Made by a program: the position numbers and the translations under genes. Below, one piece after another: positions 44,507 through 55,994 of a DNA stretch of 64,000 nt (position 1 is the first letter of the stretch; each line of letters opens with the position of its first letter). This stretch comes from Zizania palustris. Its lineage: Eukaryota > Streptophyta > Magnoliopsida > Poales > Poaceae. A model generated the notes under the pieces. That model saw nothing but the letters and a program-made list of their open reading frames with translations. It did not search any database and was not told the origin of the DNA. The stretch is taken from assembly GCA_019279435.1 (NCBI GenBank), contig JAAALK010000086.1:372001-436000 (forward strand), given 5' to 3'.

Positions 44507-45001
44507 TGTTGGGGGAAAATATCTCATCTTCGGGGTTATTGCCGAAGCAACATAAAGGCAGTCAGCTGGTTCGAAGGTTCCCCAAAGATCATCTTCGAAG
44601 ATACCCGGAATCAAGTTCGAAGTACAAAGATAGGCATTGGTTCGGAGTACATCTTCGAACTAAAGCCCTCCAAGATCTTTTCTGCCAGCTAAGATGGAAG
44701 ACTTATCTTCTTTCTCATTAGATTAGTCTTTTACCATTTTAGCCCTATTAAGGGAACCGAATAGTTTCCACTATGACGGTTGTAATAGAGGGGTAAATAG
44801 GTCTTTTCCTTAATGTTTAGGCCTATAAATACCCCCCATTTCACCCTGTAATAGGGACCGAATACAAGTTATTCAATACACACATTCGAACTATTCTAAG
44901 TTATTATCCTTTCGGAGGCTTAGAACAGTTTGCTTCACAAACACTTCGTTTGTTAGTTTCTTTTCTACAGAAACCTGTTAGCGTAATCTTTTACGCCAAC
45001 A
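44507..45001 (+). repeat. B 5' LTR
   Basis: 495 bp with TATA box TATAAATA at 44824-44831, which should drive the element transcript. Confidence 0.95.
44824..44831 (+). promoter_or_regulatory. LTR TATA box (B)
   Basis: TATAAATA in GGCCTATAAATACCCC, about 320 bases into the LTR. The second copy is at 55817-55824. Confidence 0.8.
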
Positions 45002-45003
45002 GT

Positions 45004-45021
45004 TGGCGCCGTCCGTGGGGA
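45004..45021 (+). promoter_or_regulatory. Primer binding site (B)
   Basis: TGGCGCCGTCCGTGGGGA starts two bases after the LTR. TGGCGCC is the usual start of non-Met primer sites in Tat/Athila-type Gypsy; the tRNA is probably Asp-like, but the match beyond the first bases is not exact. Confidence 0.8.
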
Positions 45022-45063
45022 ACCTAGTCCGAAAAACTTCGTTCTCTACCAACTTCTTACATC

Positions 45064-47133
45064 ATGCCTCCTAAGCGGAGTGCACCTCGCAATCCCACTC
45101 GGAGGTCCTCTCGGATCTCCGGAGAGATACCCTTCGACACAGTTGAAGTCGGAGGGTCTTCGGCTTTCCCTCCGCAAACTCCAGAAGGGGCTTCTATCCC
45201 TCGAACATACGAAGCCTCTCCGCCAACCCCTTCCATACTCCGACAGCCCGGAGTCACTTCTCCACCCTCCATCCCGATTCGAACTGATCCTACCAGTTCT
45301 CAAGACCCGGAAGGTCCTTCCGGAGGAGATGAAGATAACCTTGGGGATATGGCCACTCAAATGGCCAACCTTCAAGCTGAGGTAGCAAGGTGGCGACAAG
45401 AAGCTGCGAACAGGCTTCGCTCTCAAGCCACCCCAACTATCCCAGAAGTGCCCGAAGACGACGATCTTGGTTATCCTGAAGCCCCGGAGAACGCCTCCTA
45501 CGACAATGAATCTCCGTTGCATCCTGAGCTGCAGAAGGTTCGCTTTGATCCAAAGTTTAAAACTTCGAAGCTGTGCAAGTATGCCGGAGATGAAAATCCC
45601 GGAGAGTTCGTTCGTTCTTATGCCCTAACGATTGAGGCTAGCGGCGGAGTTAGAGACACTATGGCGAAGTGCTTCTCGTTAGCTCTTCAAGGAGTGGCAT
45701 TGAGATGGTTCTGGTCTTTGAAACCAGGGTCAATCAATTCATGGTCACAGTTGAAGAGGAAGTTTATAAGTAACTTTCAGGGCACCTTCGTGCCTCCTAT
45801 GTCAACAGGAAGCCTTTTCCAGGTGAAACAGCTCCCCGTGGAAACATTGAGGTAGTACTTTAAGCGCTTCGCTCATACGAAGTCGCAAATTCGGGGGCTG
45901 TCCACATCTTCAGTGGTTGATGCGGCTCGGGAAGGCGTCAGTCATCAAGGCCTTCTGGATAAACTGCATCAGAAGAGCATCTCCTCAGTCTCACAGTTGA
46001 TGTCATACTTCGAGGAGTATGCGAGGTCAGAAGAGGGTTGGCTTCGGAGGACTGCTGCTACTTCGACTGTATTGCAAGAAGTCAAAGCAGAAGTGAAGAC
46101 TTCGGCACAGCCGCAGGAACCAGTCTTCGAAGTGCAACATGATCGGAGAAGAGGGCAAAAGCACCCTCGCTCTGAAGTCTTGAATATTGCACCCCCACAG
46201 AAGTTTGCACCAAGAGCTCCACAGTCTACGGGGAACAAGGCCAGCGGCTGGAGGCCGCCAGGGAAAACGGCTGGCAAAGGCCAGACCCTTTTTTGCTGTA
46301 TTCATGGAGAAAATCGAAGCCATGCAACTGACACTTGCAAGGCTATCCTTACCCTAAGGGGAGAGTACTTGGAGAGAACTTCGGGTCGAGGCAGTACCGA
46401 CCGAAGTCCAGCAGCAGCGCGCCCAGACCCGGTTCAGGCTGTGGCACGGATAGAAAATTTTGATGCTGCAAGGCACCCTCCGGTGGCCAATGTTATGCCA
46501 CCTCCGAAGCAAGAGGAAGGGCAAGATAGAGGAAAAAGAGTAGTTCTCCCTATCTCCGGAGGAGGTACCCTCGGAAGCATGTCCAAGAGACAGCGAAGAG
46601 AGTACGTTCGGGAAGTAGGTCATATTGGGACTTCGTCATCTGCAGCTGCAATGCCGGAGTGGTCTCATGTTCCGATATCTTTCTCTGCGGAGGATGCAAC
46701 TGGTATTAAGTTCCCGCACGCAGATCCATTGGTTATCACTGCTGATATTGCAGGGACTGAAGTCCGAAGGGTGCTAATTGACGGAGGTAGTTCGGCAGAT
46801 ATCATTTTTGTGCAAGCCTTCGATCAGTTATGCATTTCCAGGAAGCATCTCCTTCCAGCGGCTCGTCCTCTGCAAGGCTTTGCAGGACCTCCGCTTGATG
46901 CACTTGGTCAGATAGGCCTGGAAGTTACCTTCGGAGAAGGTTTATTAGCCCGGACTGAAGAAGTTATCTTCGATGTGATAGATGCCCCGTATGCTTATAA
47001 TGTCATCTTCGGACGGGGCATGTTGAATCAGTTCGGAGCTGTGGCGCATCACAACTACTTGTGCATGAAGATGCCCACACAAGCAGGAGTCCTAACAATC
47101 TTCGGAGATCAAGCCATTGCTAGGAGGGCGTAA
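45064..47133 (+). pseudogene. gag-pro: B gag and protease (one internal stop)
   Basis: The start ATG (MPPKRSAPRNPTRR) follows the primer site by about 40 bases. The frame runs to 47133 with one internal TAG at 45853-45855, in the middle of the capsid-like domain (WFWSLKPGSINSWSQLKRKF precedes it). A Cys/His cluster CCIHGENRSHATDTC lies near 46291-46338. The protease active site is LIDGGSSADI, in which DGG replaces DSG/DTG, as is usual in Tat-type elements, followed by FGRGMLNQF. The frame closes with TAA at 47131. The single stop suggests recent inactivation. Confidence 0.9.
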
Positions 47134-47175
47134 TATGGTCACGGTCCCCCTCTTGATCCGAGGCAAGTAAACAGT

Positions 47176-50100
47176 GTGCAGGATAATGAAGAAATTTTTT
47201 CAGCCTCCTCCGAAGCTTCGAAGAAGTCTTTTCCAAGACCAAGTCCCGAAGGAGAGATTGCAACGAAGGTCATTGTTAAAGATGGTAAAGAGTACACTTT
47301 TCAATTTGGTAAAGATTTACCTCCTGAAGTTGCAACCTCCTTGGAAAAGGTAGTGGAAGAAAATTTGGATGTCTTCGCTTGGTCTGACGAAGATATCACC
47401 GGAGTCGATCGGGATATCATTGAACACAGTTTACTTGTAAACCCGAAGGCCCGGCCTATTCGACAAGGACTCCGGAAGATGTCTGCAGAGAGAGCTGCTC
47501 TAGCTAAGGACGAAGTTGAAAAACTATTGAAGGCTGGGATTATCAGAGAAGTGGCTCACACAGAATGGTTAGCTAACCCAGTCTTCGTCAGGAAGAAGTC
47601 TTCCGGGAAGTGGCGCATGTGCATTGATTTCACATCCTTGAATAAAGCATGCCCACGTGACCCCTACCCCATGCCCCGAATTGATCAACTGGTTGACTCC
47701 ACCGCAGGTTCGGAGTTATTAAGCTTCCTTGACGCGTATTCTGGTTATCATCAAATATGGTTGAAGCGCGAAGATGAAATCAAGACAAGCTTTGTAACTC
47801 CTTCGGGAGTCTTCTGCTATGTAAGAATGCCCTTCGGCCTAAGAAATGTCGGGGCTACTTTTTCAAGATTAGTTGCTAAGACTCTAGGTCATCAACTAGG
47901 TCGCAATGTAGAGGCCTATATGGATGATATTGTAATAAAGAGTGCCTTAAAGCACCAACATAGCCTAGACTTAGCAGAAACATTCAATAGCCTTCGGGCA
48001 TGTGGGATCCGTCTTAACCCCGAAAAATGTATATTCGGAGCTAAGGCTGGAAAGTTGTTAGGGTATTTAGTTTCAAGCAGGGGAATTGAAGCTAGCCCTA
48101 CTCAAATAACTGCGCTGCAGAAGATGGCTCCTCCGGAGAATTTAAAGCAAGTGCAAAAGCTGAATGGACGTCTGGCCGCACTTAGCAGGTTTTTATCAAG
48201 GTCTGCGGAGAGGAGCTTGCCAATATTCAAAGCTTTGAAAGGGTCCGAAGATTTTGCATGGACACTGGAGTGGCAGAGAAGCTTCGAAGATATTAAAGAT
48301 TATCTCAGTAATCTTGCTACACTCACGGTGCCTATTGCGGATGAAACCCTACTTCTGTATCTTGCAGCTACAGGTTCAGCTGTCAGCGCAGTCCTTGTCA
48401 GAGAAGTGAATTTCAATGGGAAGTTGGTCCAAAATCCTGTCTATTTTGTATCCGAAGCATTGTCAGGAGCGAAGACAAGATACTCCGAACTTGAGAAGTT
48501 CGTTTATGCTCTGATAATGGCTTCGAGGAAGCTAAGGCATTATTTTTTGGCTTACAATGTAATTGTACCAACTTCGTATCCCTTAGGAGATATGCTCCGA
48601 AGCAAAGATTCCACTGGAAGGATTGGAAAGTGGGCAGTCGAGCTAGCACCCTTCGGCATATCTTTCTTGGCAAGGACAGCTATCAAATCCCAAGTCCTAG
48701 CAGACTTCGTAGCAGAGTGGACTCCACCTGCGAATTTGACCCCGGAGAAATCAAATGATGGAGTTTGGACTGTTTACTCCGATTGGACTTTCCAAGCATC
48801 CGGAGCAGGCATTGGGGCAGTGTTGATTTCACCGTCAGGGCAAAGAGCAATGTACTCCGCAAGACTCAACTTTAAGTCTACCAATAATATAGCGGAGTAC
48901 GAAGGGATTTTATTGGGACTCCGAAAAGCACGTGCTCTAGGGGCTACAAGAATAATTATAAAGACAGATTCTCAGATAGTAGCAGGGCACGTAGACAAAA
49001 GTTTTCAAGTTCGGCATCCACAGCTTGCCAAGTACTTAGAAGAAATTCGCAAGATCGAAGCACACTTCAAGGGTATTTCCATTCGGAGTATACCAAGAGT
49101 TGAAAACGTGCAAGCGGACATTTTAGCGAAGGCTGCAGCCGGAGCTGTGGATGTGCCTGAAGAAGCTTTCTATGAGGAGCTCAATATACCTTCGGTGCCA
49201 CAAATTGCCTCTGCGGAGATTCTTTGCATTCCTAGTGCAGATTGGAAAGATTCGATCATAAAACTCTTGCAAGGAGGAACAAATTTGCCCGAAGAGCCTC
49301 AATTGTCAAGATTAAAACTCAGAGCAAGAAACTATCAGTTAATCAACGGTATATTATACAAGGCCGGAGTATGTTCCCCTCTACTCCGATGTATATCTCA
49401 AGCCGAAGGCCAAGAAATTCTTCGAGAAATTCACGAAGGCCTTTGTGGAAGCCATTTAGCCCCTAGAGCTCTGGCAGGAAAAACACTTCGCCAGGGGCTT
49501 TATTGGCCCACAATAACAGCTGATGCGGAGAGCTTGGTCCGCACTTGTCAAGGATGCCAGTGGATGGGTCGACGGAGTCATCGCCCACCAATAGCTCTTC
49601 AAGTCATTGCTCCGGTATGGCCCATGGCCAGATGGGGTATGGATCTAATTGGTCCCTTTCCGTTAGCAAAGGGAAATTTGAAGTTCGTAGTGGTAGCTAT
49701 TGAATATTTTTCTAAGTGGGTGTAAGCAGAGCCCTTAACAGCTATCACTTCGAATAATGTACAAAAATTCTTCTGGAAGAACATTATTTGCCGGTTCGGA
49801 GTGCCTAGATACCTCACAGTTGATAATGGAACACAGTTCGACGCAGAACCCTTCAAGAAGTTTTGCGAAGACCTAGGCATTCAGCTTTGTTTTGCTGCAG
49901 TGAGGCATCCTCAGTCAAATGGAGCCGTAGAGCGAGCCAACGGAAATATTTTATCAGGGCTAAATCGAAGAATAGTAGGATTAGCAAAGGGACTGTGGAC
50001 CGAAGAGCTTCCGAAGATTCTATGGTCCATTCGGACTACGCAAACAAGGTCCACAGGTTTTACTCCGTTCAGACTACTATTCGGAGATGAAGCTATGACT

Positions 50101-50454
50101 CCAACGGAGCTCAAAGGGGGATCATTTCGCAGCACCGAACCGGACATTGAAGAAGAAAGACAAGCTTCGTTAGATTTGTCAGAAGAAACAAGACTTCGGG
50201 CTGTAGCTAATTTATCAAAGTATCATCAGCAGACGAAGACTTGGTATGACCCGAAGGTTAAACTCAACAAGTTAAGGTCGGGTCATCTTGTTCTACGAAG
50301 CATTATAGCACCAGAGAAGTTAGGCAATAAATGGGAAGGTCCATATCTAATTGTCCGCTCAGGGCGTCCTGGTTCATTTAAATTAGCTAATTTAGAAGGT
50401 GAAGAGTTAGCACATACTTGGCATGCGGAGCACCTAAAGCGATACTTCGCATAA
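47176..50454 (+). pseudogene. pol: B pol: RT, two RNase H domains, integrase (one internal stop)
   Basis: In the same frame as gag-protease. RT contains YMDDIVIKS (YMDD at residues 248-251). The first RNase H begins TLLLYLAATGSAVSAVLV. The second, around residue 533, reads VYSDWTFQASGAGIGAVL...TNNIAEYEGILLGL. Integrase has HEGLCGSH and CQGCQW as its zinc finger and MDLIGPF with the first catalytic aspartate. A TAA at 49723-49725 interrupts it; downstream in the same frame are TVDNGTQFD (second aspartate) and HPQSNGAVERANG (glutamate). It ends ...HLKRYFA at 50452. Apart from that stop, all expected motifs are present. Confidence 0.92.
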
Positions 50455-51523
50455 GGGCTCCTTGTAATTCGCTTGTAATCACCTCTAAATTAATAAAGCA
50501 TATGACCCTGATAGTTGCCTTCCCCTCATAGACTTCCAGCTTCCGAGTGGACGCACTGGAACCGCGGGGTCGACCGAGAGGGAAGTGTCATTAAGCTGGG
50601 TTGTATTTTCGGACTTCGAACCCATAAAGTTCGAAGCCTCCGACGTGGGGGCTGACATAATCCGGAGCCCAGGCCACTGGCTTGTAGGCATTCGTAAAAG
50701 AGCCCAAAACCACACTCTACCGAGTCCAAGCCATTGGCTGGTAGACTTTCGTAAAAAGAGCCGAAGGTGGCCAAAATCTACGGAGTCCAAGCTGCAGCTT
50801 GCAGACTTCCGTAAAAAGAGCCGAAGGTGGCCAAAATCTGCGAAGTCCAAGCCATTGGCTGGTAGACTTCTGCAAAAAGAGCCGAAGGTGGCTAAATTAT
50901 ACGGAGTCCAAGCCATTGGCTGGTAGACATCCGTAAAAAGAGTCCAAAGAGACCATTGCAAACTCCGAACCATTGGTTCATCAGAGATCGCAAAGACAAG
51001 CCGAAGGTGGCTAAAGCAAAACAGCATTTAAGCCATGAGCTTCGAATGTCTGTTAACATAGTCCAAAGTGACAAATTTTTTAAGACACTAAAGTGTCCTG
51101 AAAGTTATCTCAAGTGATTTCTTTCATAAAACAAAGGTACTAAGCTACCATTCTTCCGACTGCAAAAAGTCGAAGACATTTCATAAGATTTCAAAAGATC
51201 TTTAAATGGCAGAGGGGCTCTGAACCCCCAAAAAATTGTACTCCGAAGTTTTTTCTTTGCGCATAACCATCTTTGAATACATTTCGAAGTTGCTTATACC
51301 CAAAGAGGGGCTGGTAAATATGGAGACAATTTTAAATCGGCATTCATTATTGAAATAAATGTGTTTACAGATTACACTATGAAAAATTGGTATCTATACC
51401 AAGAAGGAATCGGAGACCTCTTCGGTCCCGAGAGCTAGGGGTGGAACGACTGGTTCCAACGTCGGAAGTCCTAAGAACTTTACGTTTAACTCTCTTCCTC
51501 CCCTTCGAAGCTCTAAAATCCTT
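50455..51523. other. B spacer between pol and the antisense gene
   Basis: No conserved protein on either strand. It holds the ~61-bp tandem repeats, and the presumed 3' ends of the sense transcript and of the antisense gene fall here. A minus-strand frame at 51394-51666 overlaps the antisense gene's last exon in another frame and has no recognisable features. Confidence 0.65.
50662..51015 (+). repeat. ~61-bp tandem repeat in B
   Basis: Successive AGTCCAAGC units begin at 50723, 50784, 50844 and 50905, a period of 60-61 bp. Each contains CATTGGCTGGTAGACTT and AAAAGAGCCGAAGGTGGC. About five copies, with the outer ones degenerate. Confidence 0.85.
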
Positions 51524-54500
51524 CTACTCTTGTTGAAGCTCGGCCCAAGTTCGAAGTCGCTCGGGGCTTCTTTCCCAGCTTCTAAGATCTTCAGATCTTT
51601 TATTTCGAGCTTCACCTTCGTCTTCAGACCAATTAGTGTCTTTAGAAGACGAGGTGTTTGCGTCAACTTCTTTATCTTCCTCTTTAATATAAGACAATAC
51701 GTCTTTGATTACTTCGGGCGCAATTACGCCGGAGTCATCTCGAGGAATAAGAAATCGAGGACGTTTATAACTCTTTAGAAGTTCGAAGGTTTTCCACAAT
51801 GAGCGAAGTTCGTTGTTAAGCTCTAACACTTCGATATCTTTCATAAGAGGCAAAGCCTAAAAATATGACAAACAAGATTTTCATTGATAAATGTTTACAA
51901 GCATGAGCTTTACATAATCAAAAAATCCTAAATGATTCCTAAACCTGCGGGTTCGGAGGAGGCCGACTGCTCGAAGCTTGGCTCCGAACTTGCTTCTGGC
52001 GTTGGCCTTCATCGATCCAAGCCTTGATCGCAGAACGACCTTCGGCTCTCCATGAGGTTTGAAAGGCTCGCCAGGTGGCAGTCACGCCTTCAGAAGGATT
52101 CAAAAGCCGCTCGTCGTCGAAGGTAATGGAGCCCTCTGCGCTCGGAGTGATTGTTCGGCCCAAATCCTCGTAGTAACGAAGTAATCCGAGGGCAGACACT
52201 TGTCCAGAGAGTTCTCCATAACGCATGCCTGTCGTCTTCATTTGCTTCGCTGCTCCTTGGATCCTCTTTAACCGGCGCAGCAGAGTCACATTGTCATCCG
52301 AAGGAAGTGATCCAGTAGTACCGAAGTACTCCAGAACACCTAGCATCTGTTCGATGACCTCCATAGCCACCTTCTCCGACTTGAGCTTTTCTTCAATTAG
52401 TGCATCCTTGCTCGAAGTCGTTTCTGCCAAAACTCCGGAAATCCTAGCATTCTCCGTAATTAGATCTTTCTTCTGGTTTAGGAGTTGGCTAGCTTCCTCT
52501 TGGAGCCTTACAAGTTCGGACCCAGCACTAGCATGCTCTAACCGCATCTTTTCAATTTCAGCCCGAAGCACAATTCTTTCTGCTTTGAACTCCTTATTAA
52601 CAGCCTCCAAGCCCTGTCTGGCCCTACGCTCCGCCGAAATCACATTATCCATTTGAAGTACTCTAGCTTCGGAGAAAGATAAGTTGCGTTTAAGAGCTTC
52701 ATTTTCTTCCCGAAGCTGAGCAATTTCATTTTCGTTCGATAAAGCTGCAGCGCGGGCCAAGACCGCTTGCTAAGAAGAGAAAAAACTGAAGTAAGAAATT
52801 ATTCATTTATAATTTGCTGCTGGTTCGAAGATGTACTTCGAACCCAATATAATTCGCTAAAAGATATTGGTTCGAAGGTGCTCCGTACCTGGTAGGCTGC
52901 TCGTTCCAAAGCAACATTGAGCTCCGAATTCTTCGCCTTGCTTAATTTTGCTACCAGCTCTGTCTCCCCAACTTCCCGACTCACTCGACCTAAAGGTTTG
53001 AGCAAAGTCCGAAGCCCTTTTCTTTGCTCCAAAAAAGGAGTTAAAAGAGGGAGCAGAGCCGAAGCCTTTTGGTCTTCCCTGTTTGGCGAAGCTCTAGAGT
53101 GTTCTCCTGAGATCCTTGGAACTTCCGAAGATGGCCCCCCCTCAGTTGATTCACTTTCATCTGTTGATTCAGACGAAGTTGATCCTTGAGTAGGGAGAGG
53201 CTCTATGTGTCTTTTACCCCTTCCAGGCCCCTGTTGAGTGACCTCCGGGTGCGGCTCCGAAGTTGTCGAAGGCCTTTGAATTGTGTCTTCGTGATGTACT
53301 TCTACAGCAGGAGGCTCTGCAAAAACAAAAATATTATACATTGTATAATTTTGCAGTAAATGATAAAGAATTATGCAAAATTTACCTTCGACATTCTGCG
53401 GGAGATCGAGCACTGGACTGCTCGGAGGATCGAAGGTGAAGTCATCATCTGAATCCACAGTTAAATTTTCTGCTGTCCGAGTATCTCCGTGAGCAGTCCT
53501 CCCTTCCTCTACAACTGAAGTTGTAGGAACTTCAATTTCATCTTCGCCCATAGGGGCTTCGATTTGCTCTTCTTGAGTATCCGGAGCTCTCACTTCTTCA
53601 ATGTTAGCTTGGGGCTCCGGCATACCTGCAGTATCTTCAATGTGAATATTTCGTTGAGCTGCATCTTCATCAATCAATCTTACTAATAATATACCTTCAT
53701 CTTCTTTAGAACCAGAGATTGAGGTTCTTGAGCTCGAAGGTGCAGGATTCGAAGGTGCGAGATTTTTTTGCTTCCGAGCCACCTTCTTCACCGGAGTCCT
53801 TGCGGAGCTCGAAGCTCCGGCTTCAGCCATTCTTTTCTTGGGTACTTTCTCCAGAGGCACCCAGTCCATCAGAGGGGGCGGAGTTAACTCCAACATTCCC
53901 CATACTCTGTTAAACCTTTCCCAACTCCCGACCAATTTAATTCGCCATTCTTTTTCAGTCGGAGTTGGGGCACCCAAAATCTTCTCCGAAGCCCTTACAA
54001 TTTGCTCTGAAGTAATAGGGGCTGAAGAAGCTAAAAAATAATTCAAGTTAGTCTTTCTTCGAAGTAAATATGTACAATGCATGTTGGTTTCGAAGTTACC
54101 TGCAGGGCTCGAAGTAAAGTTGATCTTGCGAAGACCGCCTTCCGAGTCATCCTCGAAGACGATAGGCTAGTTGGCCATCAGCGGAGGAATTTGCAGTCCG
54201 AGGAATTCTTCGGCTAAGTCCCGCATGCTTAACCTTCGGCTAATTTTCTGAAGCAGGTTAAGACGAGCTTCGAGCTGGCCTTCGTCGGGCTGCACTAAGG
54301 CTTCTTTCCGGAATTGAATTTCTTTGAGGGGCCCAGCCAGAGGACTGCTCGCTCCAACTTCGGCATAGAACCACCTCAGGACCCAATCAGTGTACCATCT
54401 AGCATTGATGGCCTTGGCAGGAAACTGAAGGGCATATTCGTCCCGAAGCCTAAAGTTGATAGAGCCGAAGGATACTACCACTTTTTCACCTCCGGAGCCT

Positions 54501-55046
54501 ACGAAGGTCTTCGGCTGGCAAGTTGCTCTATGAAGTGCAGCGAAGATTTCTGCCCTCCCCTCACAACCTTCGGCTCTCAACGCCCATTCGAAGATAGCTA
54601 ACCTAGCTACTGCATTCGGAGATAATTGGGGGAGGGTTACATGAAACAGATCCAATACCTCCGCCAGGAAGTCTACAGCAGGAAGGCCCAAGCCAGCTTC
54701 GAAGAAAGCTTCGAATACTACTACTTCTCCGGGTCTTGGTGATGGAATCGATTCTTTGCCCGGCTTCCGAATCATAACTCCATTACTAATTTTTTCCCCC
54801 CGCTGTGATTGCCAAAGACTCTCTCTTGTAGGTAGAAGGCCCCAACTCAAAAGATTGATCCAAATACTTGGTCGATGGCGGGCACAGACCTTGGTCATCA
54901 GCGATTTGGGGATTTCTCCCCCCTGCCGCCATTGATGTCGCCGCCGGCATCGGAGGTGCCGCCGCCAACGCTGCCGCCGCTGCTGCTGCGGCCGCCTGCT
55001 GCCGAGCCAAGGCCAACGGAGGTGCAGATCCCTTAGTCTTCACCAT
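51524..55046 (-). pseudogene. Antisense spliced gene in B, Transposase_28-like domain
   Basis: Five exons on the minus strand are inferred from GT-AG borders that keep the frame. The introns are 54031-54099, 53317-53385, 52770-52888 and 51857-51944. The product starts MVKTKGSAPPLALARQQ with a poly-Ala run. The PF04195-like ('putative gypsy type transposon') core reads FFEAGLGLPAVDFLAEVLDL, then LPQLSPNAVARLAIFEWALR. An acidic, low-complexity middle, a long coiled coil (EIAQLREENEALKRNLSFSE) and a short charged tail follow. Two breaks: a frame change at the GGGGGGAAAAAA run near 54795-54806 and a TAG at 54167-54169. Its function is unknown; extra antisense genes are documented in the Tat lineage. 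The exon model is inferred, not observed. Confidence 0.75.
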
Positions 55047-55162
55047 CGCGATCGCCGGATTGCTCTGAGGAAATGGAGGCTAGGGCTCAAGAACTCAAAG
55101 GGCTAAAAAGTTTTTGGTTGCTAGAACGCGGTGAAAAGGTAACTGAGTAACTTCTAGGCCCT

Positions 55163-55171
55163 CTATTTATA
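55163..55171 (-). promoter_or_regulatory. TATA box of the antisense gene
   Basis: Minus-strand TATAAATAG within GGCTATAAATAGAGGG, about 117 bases upstream of the antisense ATG and inside the element but outside the LTR. It is independent of the LTR promoter. Confidence 0.65.
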
Positions 55172-55485
55172 GCCTAGACTTCACTTTCTTACCGTTAATC
55201 CATGTCGTTTCGCATTCCTGCCGTTACTTCTTTTACGAAATTAACGCCTGCTACAGTTTCCGTTGGAAACAGAAACTTAACGGCTATTTTCTCTAAGTCT
55301 AAAAGACTTTCGAACTTCTTGAGTCAGTTCTAAGATAGTTCGAAAAGTAATTACTTTAAGACTGATTCGAAGTTCATATCTTCGTGCATTTCGGAGATAA
55401 AATAAAAACCAATAACCCCTATGTTTGGTTATCTTTTCCTTCCGTATACTGCTCTCCTAACGTTACAGGTCAAACGGAGAAGCGT

Positions 55486-55499
55486 ATTCGAGGGGCTAC
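55486..55499 (+). promoter_or_regulatory. Polypurine tract region of B
   Basis: GAGGGG followed by CTAC precedes the 3' LTR. The tract is short and impure, so the assignment is by position. Confidence 0.55.
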
Positions 55500-55994
55500 T
55501 GTTGGGGGAAAATATCTCATCTTCGGGGTTATTGCCGAAGCAACATAAAGGCAGTCAGCTGGTTCGAAGGTTCCCCGAAGATCATCTTCGAAGATACCCG
55601 GAATCAAGTTCGAAGTACGAAGATAGGCATTGGTTCGGAGTACATCTTCGAACTAAAGCCCTCCAAGATCTTTTCTGCCAGCTAAGATGGAAGACTTATC
55701 TTCTTTCTCATTAGATTAGTCTTTTACCATTTTAGCCCTATTAAGGGAACCGAATAGTTCTCACTATGATGGTTGTAATAGAGGGGTAAATAGGTCTTTT
55801 CCTTAATGTTTAGGCCTATAAATACCCCCCATTTCACCCTGTAATAGGGGCCGAATACAAGTTATTCAATACACACATTCGAACTATTCTAAGTTATTAT
55901 CCTTTCAGAGGCTTAGAACAGTTTGCTTCACAAACACTTCGTTTGTTAGTTTCTTTTCTACAGAAACCTGTTAGCGTAATCTTTTACGCCAACA
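55500..55994 (+). repeat. B 3' LTR
   Basis: 495 bp, about seven differences from the 5' LTR, ending TACGCCAACA before the CTAGG duplication at 55995-55999. Confidence 0.95.

Larger units (their letters stand above)
44507..55994 (+). mobile_element. Tat-type Gypsy element B, nearly complete, with antisense gene
   Basis: An 11.5-kb element: 495-bp LTRs (TGTTGGGGG...TACGCCAACA), primer binding site, gag-protease, pol with two RNase H domains, integrase, a tandem-repeat spacer, a spliced gene on the opposite strand and the 3' LTR. The CTAGG duplication is perfect. The LTRs differ at about 7 of 495 positions (about 1.4%). Gag, protease and pol lie in one frame broken only by three single stop codons, two of them clearly secondary. 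It is inserted in the A0 integrase. Confidence 0.94.

Noticed and set aside
51394..51666. An extra antisense exon or gene
   Set aside because: It overlaps the last exon of the antisense gene in another frame, lacks splice support and has no recognisable features; it may be a shadow or a frameshifted tail.
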